Assembly (NCBI GenBank): GCA_018136815.1
Contig: CM030941.1
Location: 172,439-236,438 of the forward strand
DNA length: 64,000 nucleotides
Direction of reading: 5' to 3'
Source: Isochrysis galbana
Taxonomy: Eukaryota; Haptophyta; Isochrysidales; Isochrysidaceae
The notes beneath the pieces were generated by a model. It was not told where the DNA came from, searched no databases, and saw only the letters and a list, made by a program, of their open reading frames with translations. Position numbers and translations under genes: made by a program. Below are positions 37,863 to 47,955 of this stretch, one piece after another (position 1 is the first letter of the stretch; each line of letters opens with the position of its first letter).

Positions 37863-38061
37863 AGGGAGGCCGCGCGCGCTGCTTCGGCCAGGGGTTGGAG
37901 AGAAGGGGGCGGGAGACTGTGACTCGTCCCTTGATCTAGTTTCGTCTTGGGTTTCCCTCCCTTATATAACTTATATGTAACGCAGGATCTTTATTGATAT
38001 CCGCCGTGGTTTCTACTAAGAGATTCAGCTACCTTAGTTGATGTTCCGTATGTAGGATGTA

Positions 38062-39036
38062 GGTGGCTTGCCTTCATTTGGTCTCCTTCCATGACCCCCC
38101 CCGCAGAGCACCCCGAAGGAGAGGCCCAGGAGCACCACGTACGCGACGAGAACGGCGTCGCCTTGGCTCGGTATGAGGGCGCGCCCCGAGAGGGCCTCCT
38201 TCGACAAGGATTCATTGTGGCATTGTGGTGACGTTGGTGAACATCTCGAGGAGGCAAGGAGAAAAAATAGGTCGTTAGAGGTTAGAGGTAGCACCCCCCC
38301 CCTCCACACTCATGAGGGTTCTGAATGCAGCTATTTTCAGACATCCAAAAAATAAAACGACACAACTTAAAGAATCTGAAGCTAGATAGACGCGTGTTGC
38401 AACATTCGGATGATGATACGTTTCTCAAATTAGTTCCAAAACTCAACCAACACAAATCGTTGCTAAAAGATAATACGGCTAGGATACAAAGGATTGAGAA
38501 AGCACAAAAAGAAAGATACGTGAAATTAGCAATTAACCTTTGTAAATCAAACCATCTGAATGTACAGAATATGCATAAATGGCAAATTACCGCATTGAAG
38601 GAAAGCAGTATATTCAAAGAGGCATGTCCAGGAGTGGAACTCGGTGGGAGAGGAGGCGAGGAGCAAGGCGGGCACAGCTTAAAACTTTGAGAGTTCGAAC
38701 TTTCACCCAAGGTGGCTTGCCTTCATTTGGTCTCCTTCCATGAGCCCCAAGAGCCAAGAGAAGAAGAAGAGACGGGCTCATGACGCGGGGACAATGAAGA
38801 TTTCTCAAGGGAAGAACTCGACGTGACGACCGGAGCCGAAGGCGCGAGCGAAGATTTTGTGCTTGTCAGAGCAAGGCTCATCTCACTCTTGGAGATGGCC
38901 TGCGAGGGCGCGCCGGCAGCTAGCGCGGAGTGCGGTTCTTGCGGGGAGCTCATGGAGCTTTCCTCGCCCGGCATAAAAAAAATCTTCTAGTAATGTATTA
39001 ATCATGCTATCGGAGACCAAATGAAGGCAAGCCGCC
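38062..39036. repeat. Three copies of a GGCTTGCCTTCATTTGGTCT motif
   Basis: The motif occurs in plus orientation at about 38066 and 38713, and inverted at about 39013-39034. The second and third copies bracket the gag-start fragment of a broken chromovirus copy, and the third replaces part of its LTR. Confidence 0.7.
38325..38690 (+). CDS. Orphan AT-rich open frame, 121 residues
   Basis: The frame is Lys/Asn/Gln-rich (for example KRHNLKNLKLDRRVLQHSDD and YVKLAINLCKSNHLNVQNMH) and is markedly more AT-rich than its surroundings. I do not recognise a family. It sits between two direct copies of the GGCTTGCCTTCATTTGG motif, so it could be the cargo of an insertion or a fragment of an imported or mobile gene. 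The last codons (GGRGGEEQGG) revert to local composition, so the real end may be earlier. It may not be a functional gene. Confidence 0.3.
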   Translation: MQLFSDIQKIKRHNLKNLKLDRRVLQHSDDDTFLKLVPKLNQHKSLLKDNTARIQRIEKAQKERYVKLAINLCKSNHLNVQNMHKWQITALKESSIFKEACPGVELGGRGGEEQGGHSLKL

Positions 39037-40150
39037 TAAGTTGCTACAAAATCACTCACAAGAAACCCAAACAAACTCCAACGACCTTGGGCTCAGAAAA
39101 CTAACGTAAACACTCCGGAATCATACGATAAACAAACCCTCCCCGCGCGGCGAAGGCTGAGGTCGCGATCGCTCGTCATGCGCGAAGAAATACGGAAAGA
39201 GAGCGCAAAACTACGCAAACGAAGGGTTCGAACTATCGTCGTTAAAGTGAAACTCGTCCGCTGAAGCCAACGCGGAGGGTCGAGGAGAGATCCAAAATCG
39301 CGCGGGGGGAAGAAGGCGATGTGCGGAGAGACCTTCTAGACAAGCAACGAGCAAGGGGCGACGAAACGAGACGCGAGACGCGAGGCGCGTGCCATTCGTT
39401 CTTCCTTTCTTTCACCGAAAACGCGGCGAAACTAACGTTAAACATCGGTGCCCCCTCCGCGAGAATCGCGAAGAAGAACGGACGAGATGGAGGCAATCAT
39501 CGAAGGAATCGCGAGAGGAATCGAAGCGAGGGGGGGGGGGGGACAGCGCGCGGGGGGGGGGGGACGAACGACGGCCGGAGGAAACGAACCGCGCGCGGAG
39601 GAGAAGAACCTCGCGCGGGGGGGGGAGAATAATATAACGGCCGAAGGCGACGGATGGCACGCCGAGGAAAAGAACCTGCCGCGGGGGGGGCGCGAGGGAC
39701 CGAGGGCACGGCGGGGCAGCGTGGGAGGGCGCGAGGCCGATCTCGGAGCGAGATCGCGTCCTTTCCCTCGCGGAGCGCGGAGAGACCCCCCACGAGATAT
39801 CTTGGGACCGGAGAATGTTTTTGGACGAATCTTCCTGCCGTCGGCCGAGGAGAGGCGGACGGAGAGAGAGAGAGAGAGAGTCTCGCAGAGCGACTGCAGA
39901 ACGAGAAGTCGAAGTCCATGCCGGTTTATTACCTTAAACGAGCCAACAATTATAGTAACAGCAAAAACAAAATTCGAATCGCAAATTTCGAGACCAAAAT
40001 CTGCAAACCTGGACTTGAGACCATGGGGAATCCGAATCTGTGTGTCTTGTGCGTCAGTGGCAACACGGGGAACTGTTCAATTGTAATTGTGAGCGCGTAC
40101 CTTACACGAATATTCATGCCTACAGCCTTCAGATGGGCAGGAATACAACA
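38745..40150 (-). mobile_element. Broken copy of the chromovirus LTR plus gag start
   Basis: On the minus strand the sequence starts TGTTGTATTCC at 40150 and follows the LTR of 10266-11662, including the (CT)n run and C-runs. At about 39036 roughly 180 bases are replaced by other DNA containing the GGCTTGCCTTCATTTGG motif. It then resumes with ATGCC and about 75 gag codons, past the LTR end (TGACA complement at 38865-38869), and stops near 38750. It is not a solo LTR, since it keeps internal sequence. Confidence 0.85.
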
Positions 40151-40639
40151 GACATCCGCCAAAGCCAAAGGTCGGGTGTCCACTGGGTGGCGGTCGGGTC
40201 TGACAGTGTCTGCCATTGAGCGCTATGAGCGACGAGGTAGGCGGAAGGTCAGAAGATCGCGACGCGTGGCGTCAGAGGGTAGAGGCGAGGCTAGCTAGCG
40301 AGCTAGTGGAAGAGAGAGAATGGAGAATGGGAACGAGAGCTTCTTAGGTCCGAGGTAGACACGGGAGACTACAGCATATGGACACGAAAAAATCTGAGAT
40401 ACAGAACCACACGAACTAACCCAAACGGAGCGAAAACTAACTACACCTGGACGGACGGCCAGGCGTCGGCACCAGGGCAATTCAGCAACGCGCAGACATG
40501 CGACAGAGGGGTCGACACAACGAGGGCAGATCTCGCTGGGGAGCTACGACCGAGGGACGAGAGAAGACAGAAGACAGTCATGGAACCTTTGATGACATCG
40601 AGAGAAAGTAAGAGAAGAGGCGGTATACCAATCGACGAG
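40151..40639. other. No recognisable gene
   Basis: Moderately purine-rich sequence without a coding signal I can support. Confidence 0.45.
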
Positions 40640-40800
40640 ACCTTGAGGCTTAAAATAGCTCATAGGTTAGAAGTAAAAGCCTGTCATCGTATGAAATACG
40701 ACAACGTCAAGGCGTACGGGCAGGTGCGCTGAGGGGTGTCGTGATTGTACCGGGCTGGTGGGAGTAGCGGTACTAACGCTCAGATGTTTTATTAATACTA
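40640..40800 (+). repeat. Dispersed repeat B
   Basis: 40673-40702 matches the reverse strand of 27853-27882 at 27 of 30 bases. 40703-40797 matches the reverse strand of 4028-4110. The motif ACTAACGCTCAGATGT at the end recurs near 57490. This may be the 3' end of a retroelement. Confidence 0.6.
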
Positions 40801-40991
40801 GCAGCATCTAGAAGTAGATGGCATCTTCCCCACAAGGTATTTTTTTCATTTTTTTAATTTTTTCGAAGTATGAGCAGCCTGCTCCCCTCGTTCTTTCGTT
40901 CTTTCTACAAGAGAACTCCCCGCCGCCGCCGCCGTTCACGAGAGAGAGGGAGAGGGAGGGAGGGAGGGAGAGGCAGAGGGAGAGGGAGAGA

Positions 40992-43600
40992 ATGGAGTTA
41001 ACTCACGCTTTCTGTTTCCTCTGTGAGACGGAGGGCGGTGTGGGCGTGAGCTGCCACGCGGTGGGTGTGCGCGGCGGGCTGGTGGCAGCTGGGCTGGCCA
41101 ACGGTCTCGTTGCGCTCTGGCGGCCCAAGGGGGGGCGCGCAAGGCTCGAGAGCAAGCCTTTACTCTTGAGAGGACATAGCGGAGTGATTCTCGGACTTCT
41201 CTTCGTGGAGGAGCCAGGGCTGGGAGGGGAGGGCGCGCTGCTGCTCTCGTGGTCGGCTGACCGAACAATCCGTATCTGGGACCCGCACACCGCCGCCTGT
41301 GCTCAGACGCTCCGTGCCCATGGAGGGGGAGTGAGCAGCGTGGTATATTCGAGCGGCTGCCTGATCTCTGCTTCGACAGACAAGACGATCCGGCTCTGGC
41401 GGGCCGAGGCGGGGCGCGAGCTGATGCTGTACCCGTGGTACAGTGCGGAGGAAACGCTGCGCGACATCCAGGGCTGGGTCGGCGCGCTCGCCATCCACGT
41501 ACCCGCAGAGGGCGGAGCGCTCTACGCGGGCGATGAGCACGGCACCATCTCCGTCTACAAGGCGAGTGTGCGCCACGCCGAGGGGCTGCAGCTGAAGCGT
41601 TGGCGGCGGCAGCCGCAGGCGCATGCGCTCGGGATCACGCGGCTGCTCCTCGTCCCCTCCCACCACACCGTCGTCTCCACCTCGTACGACTGCACCGTCA
41701 AGCTGTTCGACACGCGCAATGGTGGCGTGCTCCTCTCCATTGACAACGGACACAAGGTGCGCTACAACGCCCTCGCGTGGGTGGAGGCGAAGGCCGAGCT
41801 TGTTCTGGCCGACGAGTTGGGCTATGTTTATTTCTGGGACGTTCAATCCGAGCGCTGCCTCAAGACCGAGAAGCTCGTCGGCCCCGACGCGATTCCGCAC
41901 GAGGCGGCCGCCAAGGTCCACGCTGTGCTCGCCGCCGCCGCCAAGGCCAAGGCGACCGACTCCGGCATGGCGGCGCCGGCGGCGAGCGGCTCCGTCGCGC
42001 GCGGCGTGCGCATGCTCGCATACGAGGGCGACCTGCTCTACACCTCCTCCGGCACCACCGTCGACGCGTGGCTCGTGATGCGCGACGTCAAGTGCGTGAG
42101 CTGTGCCCCATGCGAGTGAGCGAGCGGGTTTGCGCGCAAGCGGCTGCAACACGTGCGCGATCACGCTTCGCCCCTCCGCACCACCCACGCAGGGCTGCCG
42201 AGACGGCCGGCCACACGGGCCCCATCGTCTCGCTCGCGACTGCCGAGCCCCCATCGATGCCGCGACACGAGGGTGACCCGTCCGTCGACCGCGCCGCCTC
42301 ATCCGGGCAGGCAGTGCTCTACTCGGCCTCGCTCGACGGCACGATCCGCGCATGGGATGTGCTAGATATGAGCTGCCTGCAGGTCCTCGAGGAGACACGC
42401 TCTGAGATCGCCTGCCTTTGCCACTCATCGTTGTGCGACATGCTGCTGACGGGACATGATGATGGCTCCATCCGCATCTGGAACGTCGACACTGGCTCCA
42501 CGATCACGCTCCGTGGGCACGAGAACACAGTGCTTTGTCTTTGTGTGGTCGCTAAGAATGCGTCACAGCTGATGTTGCTCTCCTCGGGATTCGATGGGCA
42601 GGTGCGGCGCAACCGCCAAGGCGAGCGAGCGCCGGGCGCGAGAGGTGGGCAATGCGCATGTGCGATAGGGGCTGTTGGGGGCACGGCGCACGCGCGCAGC
42701 GGAGGCGCAGGCCCTTCCCCTCCTCCCCACCCAAGCTCAGCGCACAATCCCCGTACTCCCAGGTTGGCATGTGGGACATCACGAAGCACAAGAATGCTCT
42801 GCCGAGGCTGGAACACCTTGTTAAAGCGAGCGACGAGGAGGTGCTAGCCATGATTGTCAACCCGATGGCGGCCCAGTATATCACGGCCGGCAACGACACA
42901 TTGGTGAGAACCGAGCAAGTCTGCGAGCGAGCGCACTAGCACACGCCCTTGGGCGGCCTCATGTGGCCAGTTTGCGGCCGTGTGCGCGCACGGCTGATCG
43001 TGCCCGTGCGCTATCGCTCAGGTGCGTGTTTGGTCGGTGCGTACGCAAGCGGCTCTGGCGACGCTGCGCGGGCACTCGGACGCGATCTCATGCCTCGCCC
43101 TCGACGGCAACTTCCTCTTCTCCGCCTCCGAGGGTGGCGACGTGCGCTTGTGGGACCTCCACTCGTTCGGCGCGCTCTCCACCCTGCGGGCGCACGATGG
43201 TCCAGTGAGTGGCATGCTTATCGTACCCGACTCCGGCTGGCTGGTTACGTGCGGGTCGACGGATCACTGCGTGCGTGTGTGGGACTACGGTGCCGGCAAT
43301 GAGCTCAAGACATGGAACCACACCGACTCGTTCCGCTGCATTGCGCTCAAGCGGAGCATAAGCCACATTGTGGCGGGAACGGAGGAGCACAATCTAGTCT
43401 CGTTCCCGCTTAGTGAGGTGAGCGATAAAATCCGCGCAAGGAAGGAGGCGGCGGAGGAGGAAGCGCGAGAGGCCGAGAGAGCAGCGCAGAAGGCGGCTCA
43501 GCTCGCGGCGGTTGTCGCCGACAAGCGAGCCGGGGCAGAGCGCGGCGCTCCCGCTGACGCCGGAGCTGTGGTCGCCTCAGCTATGCTGCGCAAGACATAG
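40992..43600 (+). CDS. WD40-repeat protein, four exons
   Basis: The exons are 40992-42091, 42193-42601, 42763-42903 and 43022-43600, with GT-AG introns (donors GTGCGT, GTGCGG, GTGAGA, GTGCGT-like). They sum to 2229 bases and give 742 residues in frame. At least eleven WD40 blades can be read, for example GHSGVILGL to TIRIWD, KTIRLW, CTVKLFD, GTIRAWDV, GSIRIWNV, GQVGMWDI, VRVWSV, DVRLWDL and CVRVWDY. Together they would make two beta-propellers. The last 75 residues are a charged Ala/Glu/Arg helix, probably a coiled coil. Such proteins are interaction scaffolds, and no partner can be named. I chose the ATG at 40992 because the frame upstream encodes low-complexity Arg/Glu repeats from a GA tract. 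Confidence 0.88.
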
Positions 43601-44204
43601 ATAGGTGATCGTGTTATATTCAGACTGTCACGGATAGCACAACGTTACCGATGGCATCGCCTTTCTTCTACTTTTTTTCAAGTTGTAGTGGTTGTGGTTG
43701 TGAGAAGTTGTGAGACCATGTTAGTGTGAGGTCACGTTCCATCGAAAGTGGGACGGACTGGTTTGAGCCATCGAATGTTAGGTCGCGTTCCGTCGACAAA
43801 GTTTATACTTGGTTCACCCATGGGTAGGGGGGGGCACGAGCTCCCACGCCCTCTCTCCACTCCTCCCCTGCCATCGGAACGGCACCAACTAACCCTAACC
43901 CTAACCCATCCTCCTAGCATGCCTTCCTGACCCAATCCCCTCCCCGCAGGCTGTCGCATCCGCGATTGACCCTCTACGTGCGCAACCGACCCTCTAAGGT
44001 TATAGGTTATAGGAACGGGCCGGCCGACCCGCGCTCTTTGCGCTCGTGTCCCGCCTCGTTTCTTCTTGCCTGCCTCGCATGCTTTGCGCGCTTGCCTCCA
44101 TGCACGACGCCGCCGCCTGACTGAGACCCTCCTTGTTTTCGCATCAGTTCCGCACACTTCCCTCTCGCCCGCGCTAACCCCGTCCTCGGTATAGGTGATA
44201 GGTG
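43601..44204. other. Intergenic; short (CCCTAA)3
   Basis: It holds a CTAACCCTAACCCTAACCC stretch at about 43888-43906 and a segment (43738-43790) resembling 8515-8560. I see no gene. Confidence 0.5.
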
Positions 44205-45048
44205 TTCGCCGTTGAGGCGCTGGCGCTGGGGAAGACTTTCCCCGCCAGCAACCTCTCCTACCTCGACGTCGGTACACCCAACGCCGAGGCGCTCAAGGAG
44301 GCACAGGCCGAGGACCCCAACTGCCACGACCTCATCCGCTTTCTCTCTTCCTCTCCTCATAACCCCGACCTCGATCACCGCCGCTTGCGCTGGCTTAGTC
44401 GCGAATCTTCTCGATGCCTGTTGCGATCTGGACTACTCTACCGACGAGTGCCGACGAGAGACGGCGAGAAGCTCTGCCTCTACGTGCCGAAGACGATGCG
44501 CCGCGCCTACCTCGAAGCCTTTCACGACCACCTGTGCCACCTCGGCGACAACCGAATGGCGCGCCTTTTACGCGACCGATATTTTTGGCCTGGGATGAAC
44601 GCAGACGTCTGTGAGCACGTTCGCCAATGCCATGAATGCACTTTAGCTAAGCCTCCCTTCCGCCACCTCGCAGATCCAAAGGGACCGCAGGTCGGCGCCT
44701 AACCGTTCGACATCGTCTTTTGCGACGTCGTCTCGATGGCTCCTACGCACGACTTCATCAAGGGCTCTCGAGGCTTCGACAAGCTCCTCGTTTTCGTGGA
44801 CTCGCTCACTCGTTGGATCGAGGCGGCACCTCACAACGGCGACCCCTCGAGTGCCGACGCTCTTCACGCCTTCATGTCGTACGTCGTTTCTCGGCACGGA
44901 GTACCAAGGCAACTTCGCTCGGACTCTGGCAGCAACCTTGCTAGCCAACTCACCTCGATCATCCTTGAGCGCACTGGCACCGACCTACGGCCGAGCACAC
45001 CTCATCATCACGAGAGTGTGGCCTTTCGCCGTTGGCTGTTCGACTACT
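44205..45048 (+). pseudogene. Integrase fragment of a second chromovirus
   Basis: The sequence encodes the integrase zinc finger (AYLEAFHDHLCHLG, then CHECTLAKP) and the start of the core (FCDVVSMAPTHDF, FVDSLTRWIEA, RSDSGSNLASQL). A TAA at 44700 interrupts the frame just before the PFDIVFCD block, where the intact element has a Tyr codon. The frame then ends soon after the second Asp, before the catalytic Glu, in unrelated sequence. Protease, reverse transcriptase and chromodomain are missing. It is about two-thirds similar to the integrase of the element at 10266-27839, so it is a separate, older family. Confidence 0.85.
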
Positions 45049-45719
45049 CATATATCGAAGAACAGGAGACGCCGCGTTGTAACTTGGGTGCCGCCACACC
45101 GCCCAAACATCCAGGTAAAACTCTCGTAAAAGAGAGAAGAGGATGGGTTGCAGCGTTGAGCGTTGAGTCCTGCGGTCTGCCGCGCCGGCCGCCGATTCTA
45201 CACCTTATCGTCCGGACGGGTGTGGTACTTCCTGTCTCTTCGATCGTCGCGCACTATTCTTATAGTTCGTCGTTCGTCGTTCGTCGTTCGTTCTTCGATT
45301 CTCGATTCTCGATTCTCGTCGTTCCGCGTTCTTCGTTTCTCGTTCTTCGATTCTCGATTCTCGTCGTTCCGCGTTCTTCGTTTCTCGCTCTCGATTCTCG
45401 ATTCTTGTCGTTCCGCGTTCTCATCGGTCCTCGATTGTTCGTTGTTCGTAATTCGTAACTTCTCGGTGCGTCGCTCATCACGTCTTCCGTCTTGGTTCGG
45501 CGTTGGGTGCGCGGCTCTCCCTCCATTCGGATTTATTGTTTCATTCGCTCTTCAGATTTATTTTTTCATTCGCTCTTCGGATTTATTCGCTCTTCGCTCT
45601 TGGCTCATTCGGTCTCGTTCAGGATTGCTCTTCTGCCTTTCTCGTGGCTTGCTTGGAGCTCTCCGATGTCCGTTAGGTTCTCTTCTTTCCTCGCGGGACG
45701 CTCGATCCTAGCAGGGGGG
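45049..45719 (+). repeat. 3' untranslated region and polypurine tract of the second chromovirus
   Basis: It contains an AAAACTCTCGTAAAAGAGAG stem like that at 26252-26268, TTCGTCGTTCG and TCTCGATTCTCG microsatellite blocks (45270-45420), and a final GCAGGGGGG (45711-45719) directly before a TG. Confidence 0.6.
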
Positions 45720-46557
45720 TGTCGCATTCGCGAATCGACACTCGTTAGGCTTCGCTCTTCTCTTCGTCGTTCGGTATTTATCGTTATAATTCTCTCGTTC
45801 TCGTTCTCGGTCAAAAGCTTCGCTTGGATGCATGGGATCGTGGGTTGTGGAGCGCCCTCTCTCTTTCTCTCGAAAGAGAAGGGAAGTTTCCCCACCTTTC
45901 TTCCTCCCAGGCGCCTCGCAAATAGGTTTAATTTGCTATCTCCCCTGCGTTTCTTTATCTGCTTCTGGGGGCAATCAGGTTCAATTTACGACCTCTTCGT
46001 ATCTCCCCCTTAGGCACATCGCACTCATTTCGTCTTATTTGGTAGGTCTCTTGGAATCTTGTTCGGCAGGATTGCCCCTCGTTTCCGTTATGGTGCGATT
46101 CCCCTTCCAGACGGGATCGCCGACAGATCGCCTTCTGATCGTCGTCCGTCGTCGTCTGGCCGGAGTGTTTGGGTTTGATTTTAGTCGAGTTACGTGAGAA
46201 AGTCGTGGGGCGAGAGTCGGGGTGTTTTCCTGGGTGTCTCTGTCCGTCGTCCTGTCGTCAGTCGTCATCCGTCGTCGCTCTCGCTCTCGTCGCTCTCGCT
46301 CTCGTAACACTCGTACCCAACAAACTCGCCTCGCCTCGCCAGCCCCTGCCATCACAGCCCTCCTCTCACTCGCCCTCGCCTCTCGCCGCTCGTTCCATGT
46401 CGTTCTCGCCGCCGTCCTCGCCCTCGCTCAAGCCCGCCTGCCCGCCTTCCTCTGCTGACGGGCTTCAGCCCGTCATCGTCTCCGAAGCCGTCTCCTCAGC
46501 CGCGCCTGCCGCCGGCTTGCCACCTTCCTCATTGCCCTCAGGCCCTAAGGGCCATCC
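45720..46557 (+). repeat. LTR (and gag start) of the second chromovirus
   Basis: It starts TGTCGCATTCGCGAATCGACA, a palindromic LTR terminus, after a polypurine tract. It runs through GTCGTCGCTCTCG repeats to an ATG at 46397 with a Ser/Pro-rich start (MSFSPPSSPSLKPACPP), an arrangement like that of the first chromovirus. The 3' end is cut at about 46557 by an inverted integrase fragment, so the LTR end cannot be placed. Confidence 0.55.
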
Positions 46558-46830
46558 CAATTCGTCATCAGCTTGTCGAAACCAGCACGGCCGGCTACGA
46601 AATCGTGGGTAGGGGCCATCGAAAGGATATCGCAATAAACGATGTCGAACGGATAGGCGCCGATAGAAAGACCGGAGGGATGGGCGAGAGGACGCGACAG
46701 GGGCTTGCCAAGGGTGCACTCATGGCACTCTCGGACGTATTCAGCGACCGAGGCGGAAAGGCCTGGCCAATACACTCGAGTACGGAGAAGCGACGTCAGA
46801 TACCGACGAGTCATAGATCCTTTTTGGACA
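46558..46830 (-). pseudogene. Inverted integrase fragment of the first chromovirus family
   Basis: On the minus strand: LLRTRVYWPGLSASVAEYV, then CHECTLGKPLSRPLAHPSG, GAYPFDIVYCDILSMAPTHD and GFDKL. It is nearly the same as the intact element at about 24815-25035. Only the zinc-finger end and the first catalytic Asp remain. Confidence 0.88.
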
Positions 46831-46996
46831 AGCCCATCGGTTACTCGGAGATCATTAGGGCTATACGACAAATGGCGAAAGGTAAATCCACGGGACCGGA
46901 CGGCATACCAATGGAGTTCTACCAAAGCTTCGAAAAGCTAGTGGCCCCGCGACTGATGGACATGTTTCACGAAGCCTACCGGACGGGGGCATTACC
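46828..46996 (+). pseudogene. LINE reverse transcriptase fragment
   Basis: It encodes KPIGYSEIIRAIRQMAKGKS, GPDGIPMEFYQSFEKLVAP and MDMFHEAYRTGALPE. It is the same region and family as 27846-28240 but in the opposite orientation, and it stops earlier. It abuts the inverted integrase fragment, giving the same LINE/chromovirus adjacency seen at 27840. Confidence 0.85.
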
Positions 46997-47955
46997 GGAG
47001 CCCTTTTACATTCAGCTAGCGCAGCTAGCGGAGGACAAGAAGGACATCAAGCTTGCAGGTCGACTTGAGCTGGCTGGGTGCTCCTGATTATGGGGGCCCA
47101 AGGGGGATGAGGGGGTGGTCAGAGCGCAGAGCGATGGGCTGGCCACGACAGGCCAGGGCGGGCGGATCAGGCGAGCCTGTGGGGAGAGGGATGGGGATGG
47201 GTCAGCAGGGCAGTGTGCTCCTGGCAAGCCATCAGGTATGAGGTATGCCCGGAGAGTGGGTGGTTCCTCCTCCACAGCAGGGGAGCGAGTGGAGAGCGAG
47301 GGTGGGACTCGTGCGGCCCCCCTGCGCGAACCCTAAGTATAAACGTAGTTGTTGGAAGTGGAGCGAGGGGATGCATCGAGATAAAGCAGCATCTATATCT
47401 ATCAATAAATCCGGGACATCGCAATAACAATGCGCGCACTCAGGATGAATGTTGATGGCGGGATGCAGGATTGAACCCCCCTTCACTCTATCGAACAACA
47501 GAACACTGCGCACCAGAGAAGAACCTAAATAGGTCGCGCAATCTACCCCAAGTAATAAAGGTGGGTGAAGTAGAGGGAAAGAAGGAGAGCGCTGCATCAT
47601 GAATCAAAAGTGCAGGAGGTTATGCATGCACATGAGCAACAAACACCGTTCTTCAGCCCCGATCACACTCTATCTGACGGCTACCGATCCGATTGTGCGT
47701 TGGCCGTTGTCGGTAGCACTCACCTCTTTGCTGCCCTGCGCCATCATGTGGTACACTTGGTCGGAATGAGAAGCCCCAGACTACCTGCCGGCTTTGCGCG
47801 CCGAGGCATGTAGACACACCAAGCGTGCAGACACCGCTAGGGATTGCAAGCGGGCTAGCGACATCAACGGACGGTAGCCTCATCCATCACGAACGGCTAG
47901 ATGAGCAAACGCACTCTTCCATCGTCACGGAGCCTGCTGTGCTCCGATGCTCGTC
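46997..47955. other. No recognisable gene
   Basis: Short frames only. An AGGATTGAACCCCCC string near 47468 resembles a reversed tRNA B-box, but no tRNA fold fits around it. Confidence 0.45.

Noticed and set aside
38865-40150. A solo LTR from LTR-LTR recombination
   Set aside because: It continues past the LTR end into gag codons and has an internal replacement, so it is a truncated copy rather than a recombination product.
40818-40991. An upstream start for the WD40 gene
   Set aside because: The extra 58 codons translate a poly-T stretch and a GA tract, and the ATG at 40992 begins immediately before the folded repeat region.
41160-42428. A 422-codon frame antisense to the WD40 gene
   Set aside because: A mirror of the GC-rich coding strand. 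The plus strand has clear WD40 motifs and consistent introns, and this frame has no domain.
43888-43906. (CCCTAA)3 as a telomere seed or chromosome end
   Set aside because: Only about three units, placed between genes, with normal genic sequence on both sides. Chance or a small interstitial repeat is enough.
47460-47482. tRNA or tRNA-derived SINE (reversed B-box-like string)
   Set aside because: No A-box at the right distance and no T-stem or acceptor pairing around GGTTCAATCC on the minus strand.
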